From: Poecilobothrus nobilitatus
Lineage: Eukaryota > Arthropoda > Insecta > Diptera > Dolichopodidae
DNA length: 64,000 bases
Direction: 5' to 3'
Assembly (NCBI GenBank): GCA_947095535.1
Contig: OX352774.1
Span: forward strand, 179,240,200 to 179,304,199
Shown: one piece after another, positions 25,881 through 39,138 of the stretch
How the letters are laid out: each line of letters begins with the position of its first letter
Numbering within the stretch: the first letter of the stretch is position 1
Made by a program: the position numbers and the translations under genes
Notes under the pieces: model-generated
What the model saw: only the letters and a program-made list of their open reading frames with translations
Told to the model about the DNA's origin: nothing
The model's database searches: none

Positions 25881-27745
25881 CAAGTTTAAAAATACGTATA
25901 TCTAAAAATCCTTCTTGCAATTCCACTTTTTTAATTATTATCTAGTCATCTAATTTAGTCTTAAATAATAAATATAAATAAAAAATTTTATCTCAATATA
26001 AACTTTTCCGGAAAATAAGAAAATAATAAAAAAAAAATTATTTTTAGATTTTACATAATATAATATGTAATCCTTATATCATATATAAATATGTTAATAA
26101 AATAAAAATGAAAAATATTTTCTTATTTCTTTTAACTATTATCAATACAAACATAAATAATTAATCCTTTATAAAAAAAAAAAATAAAAATTATATAATA
26201 TAAAACCTAAAGTCATACATGAAAACAATAAAATATTCAATATATTAATACAATTGGTTAATACATAATATATATAATAAAAAAATATTTATAAATAACA
26301 AATAGAAAAAGCAAAATAATAAAGTAAATAACAACAATATCATTAAAAACAAATAACAATATTAACTAAAATAGCTAAAAAAACAAAACAAAAAATATTT
26401 GAATACAATAATAACAAGCCGCAAAATAAATAAAATTTACATAATAAATTCACACCCAAAACAAAAAAAAGAAAAAAAAAAAAAAAAAACTAAACAAAAA
26501 TAAAATTTGAATCGAAGAAGAAATAAAATAAAAAAAGGAAAATTGCTAGGATAAAGAAAATATTTTTGAATTTTATTTTTGTTCTTTTTGTTTTTTTTTT
26601 GTTGCTAACCGCAAAAACCTACACACAACAATAACAATATAATATAAATGACAATCAAAAAAATTGTTTTCTCAAATAAATTTTAAAATTGTTATTTATG
26701 CAAAAAAAAAAAAAAAAAAAAAAACAAAACAAAAACTAAACAATAAAAACAACAAAATTAATTTTTAATGATAATAAATCGATTTTCTTTCGAATATCAT
26801 AAATAAATAAATAAATAAAGCCCCGTTATTTTATAAATAAATAAAACAAAACAATATAAGAATAATATTGAATAATATGAATATCCTTAAGAAATACAAA
26901 TAAAAAATATTAAAAAGAACAAAAAAAAAAAAAAAAAAACATTATACATATTTAAGGAATTATTTATTGTAGAAAATTGATAATATCTAAATTAATGTTA
27001 AACATGAGAATATTTTGTTTTGTTATTTTCTATTGCGGTTGTTGCCGTTTTTATATTTTACTTCTTGACTTTGATTCTTAAGATTTTTTTTCTTCTTGTA
27101 CAATAATTCCGAAATCAACAAGTTCTTGTCTATTTTTTTCCTTAAATTCCAACAGCAAAAAATTACCCTTTTAATTATAATAATAATTTAATAAAATAAA
27201 GATATTTTTTTAATAGATAAGAAAAACAAAATAAAAATGAAAATTATACTAATTAAATGAGAAAAATCAATACTTATAAAATATAAACATAGATTATAAT
27301 ATATGTATATAAATTTCAAGTATAGGAATGAATAAAATGAATAAAACTGAAAAATTTTTAATGAATTGAGAAAAGGATATGAAAGAAGTTGTTTCTGATT
27401 AGTAAAAGTGATTTTCAAAATTAAGTTGTCTCAATAGAAAAGAATATTTTCTTCGGTTACCTAAACACAAAAATACAAATAAAGAATGCTGTAATTTATA
27501 AAAATAATTAAATAAGAAATTTTAAAATATTTTATCTGTAATTTTTGATCTGTAATTAATTTACTTGACGAAATATACTGTAGTAGACTACGAGAATTTA
27601 AATTTATAAATAAATGAAAATTTAATTTCGATATTAAAATTTTAATATTTATGAAGAATTTTTTATTTTTTATTAGAAAGAAAATTTTTGTAATTTATTT
27701 AATTATTTTTAATTAATAATAGAAAATGTGTTCATTATAAATAAA
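25881..27745. other. AT-rich stretch without a gene
   Basis: Almost pure A/T sequence with long A runs (26472-26490, 26703-26724, 26922-26939) and ATAA-type simple repeats. No gene or element recognised. The minus-strand ORF at 27188-27418 is Y/F/I-rich low complexity. Confidence 0.7.
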
Positions 27746-27750
27746 AAAAA

Positions 27751-27850
27751 ATTATTTATTTATTTATTTAAGTCTAACATTATACAATTAATTGATATAA
27801 TATCAGTAGAGCCCACGGCTACTGAGGCCATTTTTGGCTTCACAGTTCTA
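27751..27850 (-). mobile_element. LINE-type 3' tail (5'-truncated insertion)
   Basis: Reversed, it reads ATGGCCTCAGTAGCCGTGGG, then an AT-rich stretch with CTACTGATATTATATC, then AAATAAATAAATAAAT. It is very close to the tail at 39404-39494 (ATGGCCTTTGTAGCCGAGGG...CTACTGATGT-like) and similar to the S1 SINE tail. No SINE head follows upstream, and the next 230 bp upstream on the minus strand are AT-rich, so this is more likely the extreme 3' end of the partner LINE than a SINE. Confidence 0.6.
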
Positions 27851-28235
27851 TTTACAGTTCAATATTTTATATTTATTATATTATATTATATTATAATTAT
27901 TATCTTAAGTTAATTTTCTCTTTTATATTTTGTTAATTTTTGATTAATTCATTAATTTTGCTTAAAATTCATTAGGTTTGTTGTTTTGTGGTTATAATTA
28001 GAATTTAAGGTTTATTTACATTTATTTACTTTATTTACAAGATATTTGCTTAACATAGCAATTATATTACAGTTTATACAGAATTGAAAGCTAAACTATT
28101 TTAGGTAAAAATTGAATATTGTCCAGATTTTAAATATTGTACAAATTTTATAGATTTTGTGTGCATTTTCTAATGTTGGAACTAAAATATTTTTTAGATC
28201 TATTGAATTACTCTGAGCAACATTTTTTGTAATAT

Positions 28236-28470
28236 TTATTTATTTGTATTAATATTAAATGTAAACATAAATGTAATGCAATATTATTGAACCATCGGCT
28301 ACCAAGGCCATTATAGGTTTTTATACTATTATTAATAGTATAAGAAGAGGGGTATATAAAGGGGTAAAGGGGGTATATAAAGAAAAAATACTTACGACCT
28401 GTGCAGGGATCGAACCCACACTCCTTCGGTTCATACGCCACACGCCTACCCACTAGGCTACCGAAGCCCC
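28236..28470 (-). mobile_element. tRNA-derived SINE, family S1
   Basis: Reversed, the head reads GGGGCTTCGGTAGCCTAGTG with box A-like TAGCCTAGTGGGTAG and box B-like GGGTTCGATCCCTGC. Then follow ACAGGTCGTAAG and the S1 tail with GGCCTTGGTAGCCGATGG and ATAAATATTAC-type ending. It is shorter than the 9.99 kb copy because the region holding the partner CTTACGACC is mostly lost. A second, partial head lies 44 bp upstream (28514-28543). Confidence 0.8.
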
Positions 28471-28513
28471 AATAATTTATTATATTCAAATAAAAGAATG
28501 AAATCTTTAAGTT

Positions 28514-28543
28514 TACGCCCATCCACTAGGCTACCGAAGCTCC
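28514..28543 (-). mobile_element. Partial second S1 head
   Basis: Reversed, this gives GGAGCTTCGGTAGCCTAGTG followed by GATGGGCGTA, the first 30 bp of an S1 SINE including box A, and then stops. A 44-bp linker (28470-28513) separates it from the full head of the copy at 28236-28470. The same linker flanks the S1 copy at 43275-43614. Confidence 0.75.
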
Positions 28544-28549
28544 TTTTTT

Positions 28550-31500
28550 GTAATATAGCATTCATTTTTTTATATATACTAAATACATTGATTGCATACT
28601 TTTAGGAAATTTTTTATTTAACTACTTAAAATTGAACATAAAAATAATTGAATATATATTTAAATATACATATATAAGTAATAATTAACTATTTTAATAA
28701 TAATATACATTTTTTGCAATTTATTTATTTATTTATTTTTTTTTGGTTATATGCAATGGCAACAACACTTTGGCATTTACATAGAATATGGTTTAGTATT
28801 AAATTTTTTAAAGTGCTCATTAGTTTCTTTTTCCTCATATTATAAAGATTATAATAAAAAAATTGAAACCCAGTTACTTATATTACTTATCTACACAAAT
28901 ATATACAGAAATTCTTGAAAATAATATATGTTTCTATTCCTTTTAAAATTATATTCTTGTACCACAGATCCTTGAAAAAAAAAAACCATTTTTTTGTTTC
29001 TATAAAATTTAACGCTTTTTAACCGTCATTTTTGTCTCAAGTTTATTTTAGAAAATTTAACAAAAAAACAAAAAGTTCAAAAGCTGAAAAAAAAAACATA
29101 TATGTATATAAAAAAAAATGTTTAAAGAATTTCTCAATTTATTTTATGCTATTTCGTTCCAAACAACTTTCTTCTATATTCTTATCACTCAGTTTAAGGG
29201 TAACCATATTATATACAATACAAAAATACCAAATATAATTTACCTAAAGGAGAAAAAAAAAGGTTTTATTTGTGTGTTTTAAAGGATAACGATATGTAGT
29301 TATATTTTCATCATGTATCTAGTAACAAGCAAATCTAGTGAAATGGATTTCACTTTTAAAGAATGTTCATTCATTCTTTTTCATAGTAATGAAACGAATA
29401 TGAATATTATAAACATTTGCACTTTGAAAGTCGTTAGTTTGTTGTTAGTTCATATGTGAAGTGGAGTAATCTTTTCGTTAATATTCTTCGATTGCTTCTA
29501 TTACATTTTTTTTTTCGTTTGAGTCTAATTGAGAAATTTGAAATACATTTAGTTCGCCGATTAATTTGCCAGTGTTAAAAGAATGACTTTAACTCCTATT
29601 TTTTTTTTTGGATTTTCACATTGAGAGAAAATTATATTCCAAAATATGAGAAAACCGTGTTTTATTAAAAATAAATGTATGAATACATTATACATACAAT
29701 TTTTCTTTTTATAGATTTTATTGTATATTTAACATTTTTATTGCAATATTCGATAAACATATTTTTAACATTTTCATATTACCACCATCACAAAATATTA
29801 TCCGAATAAAGATATTTTCAAGAGAAAAATATAAACATATACGAAATAAAATTGAAGAAAAACAAAAAAAAAAGTGCTCAACATGCCACAACACTTATAC
29901 TAAGCCATAATATACAGTGTAATTGTATCTTTATACAACACAAAAACGAAAAACAAAAACCAAATAAAAAAACCCATATTTATATTTTAAACTTTAAAAC
30001 TTTATTGAAAAAAAAAAAAAGAAAAACAATATGAAAAAACAAAAAAAAAAAATATAAAGAAAAGTGGATCTACTGTAACACATTGTTGTTGTTATTATTA
30101 TTTTTTTCTTGTTTTTCTTCTTTAACTGTTTTTCATAAAATAATTCTTGGAAGAAATGAAAAACAAAAATCCATATACAACAGTAGATAGTAGTAAAAAC
30201 AAGGACATCATCATTTTGTATATTATGTTTGTTTTTTTTTTTCTCCAGGTACTTGGTTTCAAATTCAAGATACTCTTTTGTAAGTTTTTTGCTTTCGTAA
30301 AAAAGAATTTTGTATAAAGAAGAATTCTATGAATAAAATGGATTATAAAAATATCTTATTATCATTTTTATTTTTATTATTGTTTTTTTTTTATTTTTTA
30401 TTTTTTTTTCTTATATATTATTATTATTTAATTTTATTTTATAAAACAAAATATTTTCTTTTAAGATAAAAATCTAAGTGAAATAAAAAATTTAATTTTT
30501 CTTTCTGATCCTGCAAAAAGGGTTCTTTTTAAAGAATAGAGAAGAGATAAAATGAAAAATAGCTTTATTTAGTTTTTGTTTTCTATCTTTTTTTTTTTAG
30601 TTTTTTATTAAATTTTGAATGTATTGTATTGGAGTTGAAAGTTATTTATTTTATCTCCTTATAAATTAGGTTAATAGGTAATATTGTGTATTATATAACA
30701 ATAATAATAACAATAAAATATAAAAAAAATTTAAAATCTCTTTGGAAATATTTTCAATAGTTGAACATAAAATAATTGTGATATTGTTTAAATAATAATA
30801 TAAAAAAAAAATTATGTTCACTGTATGACTTTGTTATTGATTAAAACTTTGGTTTCAAATCAATTTATTTCTTACACACCTTTTATTTTTTACTTTAAAA
30901 TCACTGAACCTAAGATTTAACCAATGATCTATTGCTAGATTTTATACCAACTATTTCTTTCAGGAACTGAAAAAATTTTATTTAAATATTCAAATAATTT
31001 TTAAAATTCTGTAAAACTCTTTGTGTTACATTTTCTGATTCAGAGTTTGTTCGTGTATATTAATTATCCTTAAAGATAACAAAAGCATTAAAAAAAAAAT
31101 CCTTAATAAAATTTAATTATCTAATAAGAAAGTAATTTCAAATTAAGTATAATAAAATATAAAAAAAAAAAAACTCAAAACTAAACAAAATGTATCATTT
31201 TCTAAAATTATAATAAAATATTTAATAAAATAAAATTTCATATTATGATTTGTATAACATATTGTTATTTGTATAACAATATATTGTCAGTATATTAATT
31301 TTCTTGTTTTCCTGTTCTATTCAACAATTATTCATTCACACATTCATTCTTGTCACAATTAAATATTATAAACTAAGTTGTAACTTTTCTAACATTTTAA
31401 TTCCCTTTAAATCCTTTGCTGATATTCATTATCCTTTTAAATTAATACTTACTACAACATTATATTGAATAAATTTTTGTTTTATTTATTGATATCTGTT

Positions 31501-34203
31501 GAAAATCAAAAAAAAAAAAACATTATGTGTACATGTAAATAATAACATGTTTTTGTTTTTTTTTTTTTTTTGTTTTTATTTCTGTTATTTCTGAAAATTT
31601 TTCCCTAAACAATTAAATATTAGAATTTTTTGTTAAGGTTTTACATTAATGTATAAATTTTATATATTACGAGTATATATACATTTTATATTTTACATCT
31701 GCAGGCATTGTGTTAATTTCATATACAAAAAACTATGATTTTTTTTTAATTATAGAAATGAAAAATAATTACAATAGATAGATGGGTATATGTAATTTTA
31801 GTTTTATTTTAGATACATGCGGTGGGTTATGCAGTTTTATATCCGGTTTTAAATAACAACATTATGTTGTACAACAACAAAATGATTTCAAAATAGCTTT
31901 TTGTTTTTAATATTTGGTTTACCATTTTTTTTTTGTTCTATTATTTTTTTTTTTGTTTTTTTTTTGAAAAACTATCTATAGATACATAAAATGCGTAACA
32001 TTTGGTTTGTGACATTGTTATCGTGATGCAAAAAAAAAAAAAAAAAACATAGTTAAATAAATGAAAACTATCACGCAGAGTCAAATTTCAGAAGTTTTCT
32101 ACAGTGTGTCATTATTTTTGTATTTAATTAAAAATAAAAAGTACAAAATAAAATGTTATAATAATTGAATTAAGGCAAAAATGAATGTATAAATAATAGT
32201 ATTAAAATACTAATAAAATAATAAAAAAAAAAATAAACATTTTAAACATTTTTGTTTTACAATATTATAATTTTCAATCGATTACAAAAATTAAAAATCA
32301 AAAATACAACAAGCTACAATTTGTATACAAAGAAAATTTTTGAATATTTAATTTAGGAAAAATGAAAAATTTTCGCTTTTGGCATATTTTTAAATTCTCA
32401 CTTCTCAAAATGTTTATTAGGTTTCGAACAAAAGAAATGTTTTTTTTCTATAACTATTTAACATAAGTCGAAACAAGAAGTTGGCTAAAAAAATGATTGA
32501 ATTCTTAAGAAAAAATTTCATTTGTACTAAAAGGATTAAGTAAAATTGATATATAAGGATCTACTAAAACTCACTATACTATAAGTAAAACATAATCCTT
32601 TACCGTCAATGCAACCTTATTACATAAGCAATATCAATACCAATCGCTTAATCTAAAATTAATTAAATCAGTTTCCTCTTTTAAGTAAAATCGAAAAACA
32701 ATTTTCAGGTTAGAAATCAATTTAAAATAGTTTAAAAACTTTTAAATATGTATAGAATAGGTTATAAAGTATTATTTTTAAAAATTTTAATTATTTTTAA
32801 AATATTTTCTTAGTTCTTTGAATAAAATATATTTCATAAAAAGTTTTTACCGAAGATCGTCTTTACCTTACTTTAAATAATTACTTGTAAAAATTTAAAA
32901 AGTTTATTATTTCCGTTTTTCTTTGCATCATAATATCACAACAAACTTTTTTCTGTAAAGTCCATTATTGTCTCTTTAATTTACTTCAGAAGATCTAATT
33001 TTTTGGTTGAATGAAATCCTGTCGGACTAAATTTAAAAGAAAAAACTTTCTGAACATGAAAGTAGTTATCTATCCAATTCTTTCCAATATTATACCAGCA
33101 AAATATCCACATAATACACCCACAAAATACATTTTTATAAAAATAAATACATATAACTGTATATATTAATAAATATAAATATGTATAATATATATGTTAC
33201 ATATTATTAGATATGTGTATAATATTCTAACTGTGCTTTGGTCTCGACAAAAATTTTTTTTCCTTCATTTTGATTGCCTTGTTTTGCAGTAAAAACAAAA
33301 TACTATTTTTTTTGTTTTTTTGAAGAAAAATGTTATATGCATTTTCCAACCAAATGCTTAAAGTTCTTGTTCGAATGTATATGTATGTTAGTAAGATTTA
33401 AAGAAACTTTTCTTTATATATAAAAATAAAAAAAAAAAAAAACTGCCACATTCATCTTCTCATCTACAATTCATCACATTAAGCTGAAGAAGATGATGAT
33501 GATGAAAAAATGAAAAAACTGCTGGTATTAGAGCTGTTGTTGCACCTTCTTTACTTTTTATTACTTTTTATATTGCAAGAAAAAAAAAAACGATTCTTTT
33601 AGAACTTTGACTGATGATATTGATACTGAGTTTGATACTCTTGAAGAGCTCACTATGATAATATAACAAGTGATTTTTATGTATTCAAGATTTCAAGTCA
33701 AGAAAAAAAAAAAAAAAAAAACTTTAGCTCACCACCAACTTAAGGATGAAACTACAAAACTATGGAATTTTCTTTAGTTTTTAAGTGTAAAATGCCTAAA
33801 GTAATATGATTTTTTATTTTTTTTTTTTGTAGGAATTTTCTTGTCTTTTATTTTTTTTCTTTTTCAAAATCTTCTTACCTACTTAAAAAAAATCTTTGAA
33901 AAACAAAAAAAACATTTTCTTTTATGAAATTTTCATTTTTTTTTTTTTGAATAGTAGCAACAACGAATAAAATAAAAAAAAAACCTTAATACCAGGCAAC
34001 ATCCTAGAAGAATTCCAGTAGTTTTTTATTTTTTTTTTTTAAAAAGGATTAACAACAAAAATACGGGAACAAGAATTAAACTTAAACAAACAAAAAAAAA
34101 AAAAAGGATACTTAAAAAGAAACCGTGTAATGACATTCATAGGATTTTATTTGTGGTTTGATATGGGTTTTAAATAAAAGAAGACCACATTTCAAACATC
34201 AAA

Positions 34204-34251
<48 letters not shown>

Positions 34252-34897
34252 TTTTTAACTAATTAATATTTATCTCAAACACAGTTTCCATCATAGTTGG
34301 TGGTCTTAACATTTTTGTAGTATTCAATAGAAGTTTCACAACTTTCGAATTATGAATACGTACCTATACATCCTTTTAAAATATTTGAGACGGTATTATA
34401 ATTTAAAATGCAATTATATATGGTTACGTATATTTTTTTTTACGATTATTTTATAAATTCTTAACACATGCACGGATTTTATTTACCAAGCATTTTTTTT
34501 AGATTGATCTTTTCCACTAAAAATTCAAGACAGGTGAATCAAAAAAAAAAAAAAAACACAGATAAAGTATAGCAAAAAGTTTTTAATTTTTCGGATAGAA
34601 TTTTAAAGACATAAATTTTTGTAATAATAAAATTTATAATATATTTTTCTATCGTTAACTATTTTGTAGTATGTAATAGGAATAATATTGGTCAAATTCT
34701 GCAGTGTGTTATATTAAATTTTAACTATTAACCACGTACTTTGGGATTTTTGCTTCTTCTAAAAGAAATAAAAAACCGTAAAATATTTGAACATTTGATC
34801 AGTCTAAACTATTAAATACTACGTTATAAGATCCGATTGATGGGTGTTTTTTTTTTTTTTTTTTGGTTTCCAATTAAAATTATTCTTATGTTTTTCT
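28550..34897. other. AT-rich stretch without a gene
   Basis: The longest empty interval. It holds many A and T tracts (for example 31559-31572, 32030-32047, 33702-33720) and one long (TA)n at 34208-34248. ORFs at 29032-29238 and 29852-30034 are K/F-rich low complexity. A mixed-composition patch at 33440-33660, with GATGATGATGATG and a codon-like look, has stops in all frames. Confidence 0.65.
34208..34248. repeat. (TA)n microsatellite
   Basis: About 40 bp of uninterrupted TA dinucleotides, the longest of this class in the window. Shorter TA arrays occur at 40818-40842 and 47467-47487. Confidence 0.9.
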
Positions 34898-34901
34898 TTA
34901 A

Positions 34902-36218
34902 CCCTTTCGACCCACCTTTTAGATTACAATATAAGAATCAAATTTATATGTGAAATATCTTATGAACATACTTTTAAATAGTTTTGTTTCTGCAAAATGT
35001 GAGTACCAATGAACACTCAAGCAGGAGTGAATAGTACAATATTATAACACTCGGGATGTTAGGTGGTACAAAAATGTATCAACCATCATGTAAAATATAT
35101 AAAATATTTACATTTTACATATTAAAAATTAATATTTCCTTTTTACTCAAAACGGGTAAATGTATGTATATGACTATGTCAAGTTTAGGATATCATTACG
35201 AACATAAATCAAATTAATTTTACATAATTTTCAGATATCAGACTTAATTAAGAACTAAGATATATTTATGTAAACTTTGCAGTTGCATGCCAGCTATATT
35301 TCAGTCTGCTGTTCTACCCTAACCAAATTTAGCAGGTCATAAGACTTTACTTCTTTTCTTATGACAGACTTTTCTTAACTTCTTTTCTTATACTTTTAGA
35401 TATATAGCTTCAATGTACAATGAGTTTAATGATAAGAAAAGAGAAGTTGTATGGCAGAAACGGAAACCTGGAATCACATTTCGAAATCAAATTTCGGTAG
35501 CATTTTAAAAACTTCTAGAAATGATAATGTTCGTTTGTGATCGTATTTGGCAATTGCTGGTAATTGTTTTTAAACGAACGTTTTATTAGATAGATTCCAA
35601 AAACAATATTATTGCTAAGATCACTAGCATTGTACAAGAGTTTTTTTTTTGTATGATTTTTATTTTCTTCATTTTTGTTATCATAATTTTCTTAATTTTT
35701 TTTCGTCACTATTTTCATAGACAGTAACATTTTTAATTTCATTTAATACAATTTATAGTAATGTATTTTAACAATCCTTTGTTTTTACTTGCCACTCCTA
35801 GAAGGAGCATAGGACATCCACTGAGTCATTTAGTATTCAATTCATATTTGACTAAGTTTCAGTTTCTGAAATCATTAATTTCACTAAGCCGTTGATTATT
35901 CGGCTGTAGCTATATTGTACAGGACTATGAAACGTTTCTTTTATTTCCACGCCATCTATTATCTTATACAAGAATTATTATTATTTATAATTTATAGGAC
36001 ATACATATACGTATTTTTAATTTAATTATATTCAACCAATTATATATTATAAGAAAAATGTCTATTATTTTTTTATTAATCTATATGATCCAGCCGGGGT
36101 TTTGAATCCGAGACGTTTCGTAAGAAAGGCCGATGTCTTAACAACTAGACCATTGTTTGGATTAAAAAGTGTTTAGTCTTTGTGGTACATCATATGTAAA
36201 CTAAACAGGTCGAAAGGG
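34902..36218. mobile_element. Non-autonomous piggyBac-like element with TTAA target site
   Basis: The left end is TTAA (34898-34901) followed by CCCTTTCGACC (34902-34912). The right end is the exact reverse complement, GGTCGAAAGGG (36208-36218), followed by TTAA (36219-36222). An 11-bp perfect terminal inverted repeat beginning CCC and flanked by a duplicated TTAA is the signature of piggyBac-superfamily elements. The 1,317-bp interior has no transposase that I can recognise, although a short frame near 35420-35480 (containing KREVVWQKRKPGITFRNQ) is the most protein-like part. Orientation is unknown. A tRNA-like SINE (36085-36165) sits near the right end. Chance occurrence of this pattern over 1.3 kb in such AT-rich DNA is unlikely but not excluded. 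Confidence 0.65.
36085..36165 (-). mobile_element. tRNA-like SINE head, third family (S3)
   Basis: On the minus strand the sequence has a box A-like TGGTCTAGTTGTTAAGACA, an anticodon-arm-sized stretch and a box B-like GGATTCAAAACCCCGG, with tRNA-like spacing. It does not fold into a clean cloverleaf (the acceptor ends ATCCAA and GGATCA do not pair well), so a functional tRNA is unlikely. It lies inside the TTAA-flanked element. Head sequence differs from S1 and S2. Confidence 0.5.
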
Positions 36219-36222
36219 TTAA

Positions 36223-37290
36223 CGAAATCCGAATTTTATAAAGCACTTAGATATTTTTTACCGAAATCAAACTAGCATTAAAACTTTTTTTTTTAAACTT
36301 TCTTAATGTTATATGTATATGTTTCATACTTTTCCTTAGGAACTTTTTTTTTTCATCTTATTTTACCGTTACATTTTAAGGTGAAAGTAAAAATTTTTTT
36401 TAACTTTTAATATATTTTATATTTTTACTTCTATTGAATTCCACAAGTTTTTGGTTTTATTTTTTTTTTTTTATGATTTTTAAATAGAGTTTTCTTAGGA
36501 TATCCTTAAGAAAGATAAAATAACAGTAGATGCATACTCCGTTTATATAATATATATACATATATACCGTTTTAAACTAGCTATACATGAGGCAAAAGAC
36601 TAAAATAAAAAAAACCTTTTAAGAAAACGAAATAATTGAATAAAATGTACAAAATATTTTATTGTTGTTTTAGTTTTTTTTTAAAGGAGTCATCAGATTT
36701 GTAATGACGTTCAAAATAGTTTAAAATACACAAAATGATATAAAAAAAAAAAAAAAAAAAAAACAAGGCGACAACAACAAAAAAACACATTAAAACATTT
36801 GCATAAATAATGTGATAAAAGTATTAAAGAAAATTAAAAATTTATATAAAATTTTTTCTTTTATTCACTATCTGTCTCTTGTTCTGTTTTTGTCATTAAA
36901 AATGTAGAAGAAGAAATGTAAAAATTTGTTGTAGAAGACATTTAGGGAATTCAAAAAAAAATTTTTAATATTCTTTTAAATCGATTTTAAATTGTCTATT
37001 TTTAATTTAATAAAAAATATTTATGTCACCTGTCATGAGAAATATATTTTATTATATTTTATTTATTTATTTATTTATGAATAATACATAAAGAAAAAAA
37101 AATAATATTCAATCACATATTAAGTAAAATTATCTGTACAAATAAATAAATTAATTTATAAAATTTTAATGCAACTGCCATTATCATTAGTTATATGAAA
37201 AAAAAAACAAAAAAAAAAAAAGTTTTCTCTCCATTTCACTCTTTTTTTATTTTCCTTATAATAAAGTTTTGCTTTTATTATTTTTAATTT

Positions 37291-37326
<36 letters not shown>

Positions 37327-38545
37327 TAAATCCATCAATTTATTGTTGCAAATTCTACATTTTATTGCAAAAAAATTAAAAAAATTACACTTCTGAATCC
37401 ACTAAAAGAAATCGCAAAAGAAAAAAATAAAAACTGAAGTAAAAGTAAAGAAAAAAAAAAAAAGAAAAACTAAAACAGATTTTCATCTTATCTTTTTTCC
37501 TTTCTAACTTTTTTGCATTTAACAGCGAAAATATGAAGTACCTATATTAATTATTTAATTAAAAGAAAAAAAAACACAACAACAAAACAGTACAGCACTG
37601 TAAAAAAAAAAAGGAAGTCAAGAACTAAACAAATGAGTTGAGTAAAGAAAAATAAGAGCTTGAAAAATAAAAGAGAATGAAAAAGAAATGAAATAGAACA
37701 GGAATGAAAAAAAAAAAAAACAAAAAACTAAATTAAAAGTGTAGAACTGAAAACAGTAAAAAACAAAAATAGAGTTAGAGTTAGAGTTTTATATAAAAGC
37801 TTGCAGACGTTTCCGAGGAACAAAAATTATACTTAATAAAAAAATATTCTTTTTACAGTTATAACTTTACGTTTTTTTTCTTTTTTTTTTCCATTTTTAT
37901 TATTAGGTACTATTATTATATTTTTTGTCTAATTTTCGTAAGTATAATTTTGCGCTCATGCAGAACGACAACATTTTACACAAAAAAAAAAAAAAAAAAA
38001 AAAATGGATTACTTATTATTGAAACAGAAAAAGAAAATAATTATAAAACTTCTTAAAATTGCCGCCAGTTTATTATCTTTTACTATTTCTGTATAATATC
38101 TGTCTTGTTCTTTATCTGACAATTTATTTTTTTATTTTTATTTTTTTTTTAAAGGATTAATTAAAGATTAAATTTTTCATGTCTTTTGCTCATTTTTTAA
38201 CAAATCAAGGAAAGTATAAAATTACAATAAAATATACTTTTTGAAAATTAAAACAAAATGGTAAAATTTTAATTTATTGATACTTTGTAGATATTCAATT
38301 AGGTAAGTAAATTATTTCATATTTTAATTTTGTAGTTAAGATATTTGATAATTTATTTTTATAGTAGTTTTAAGGCATAAGGATAAAATATTTTTTGTTG
38401 TAAATCATATACTTTGTATATATAGGTAATGCGAATTAGGCATTGACAAAGAAAAGAAGAACACTTTTAGTAAGTCGAAATTTGATTATATATAAAAACT
38501 AAATAAAATCCCTAAAAGTATGTAATTTTTTTTACTATATAAATA
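36223..38545. other. AT-rich stretch without a gene
   Basis: Poly(A)/poly(T)-rich with a 33-bp T run at 37293-37325, the longest homopolymer noted in the window, and A runs at 36742-36763 and 37983-38004. The short minus-strand ORF at 37156-37338 is a poly-lysine artefact of that run. Confidence 0.7.
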
Positions 38546-38549
38546 TACT

Positions 38550-38780
38550 AAATATTTAAATTTAATTGCTCCTGAGCATTTTATCTTTCTTGACAAAAAT
38601 GGTTTTATACTAACAGAAAATCATGTCCCTCTACTATATCATTATAGTAGACGGGCTACATGTAAAAAAATTGAATATAATCCGGGTAATATAAACGGAG
38701 ATAGATTAAAATTTGATACAAACATGCCATTTAGAGATACACGTCTTAGAAAAAACTATTGGTGGTTAGATAGGTCATAA
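38550..38780 (+). pseudogene. LINE C-terminal fragment related to the 9.2 kb copy
   Basis: From about 38563 to the stop at 38778-38780 an uninterrupted frame reads PEHFIFLDKNGFILTENHVP then LLYHYSRRATCKKIE and ends KNYWWLDRS. It aligns along its length with the last 65-70 residues of the minus-strand fragment at 9229-9837, so both belong to related Jockey-superfamily families. It has no start codon and no RT motif, so it is strongly 5'-truncated. The 3' flank (38790-38860) carries repeated TAGGTTAA-type motifs, as does the other copy. The tail at 39404-39494 may be this element's 3' end or a separate insertion. Confidence 0.75.
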
Positions 38781-39138
38781 ATAAGGTTTTGAACCAATAT
38801 TAGGTATAAGCTAGGGTAATTAGGTTAAGATAGGTTAAATTAGGGTAGGAATTTTATTATAAAAAAAAATAAATAAGAAACATTGTTTTTCTAGTTTTCA
38901 ATGTTAAAACAATTATAAATTAAAATTATTATCCTCAAAAATAGATATAAGAAAATGCAAAAAAAATTTTAAAACATATGAAAAAAATTTAACAAAAAAA
39001 AAAATTGTATTTTTATATGTTAATTAATATTTTGAAAATAAACCCGTTTTTGTAGTAACTTTTTTTAGGTTAAATTAGAATGTAAATTATTAAATAAAAG
39101 TTAAATAAAAAAAAAATATTTAAATTTTAATACGTTGA

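Noticed and set aside
28208..28522. A 104-codon minus-strand ORF.
   Set aside because: It lies entirely over the S1 SINE and its linker, and the translation is of tRNA-like and tail sequence.
37156..37338. A lysine-rich basic peptide ORF.
   Set aside because: Generated by the 33-bp T run read on the minus strand.
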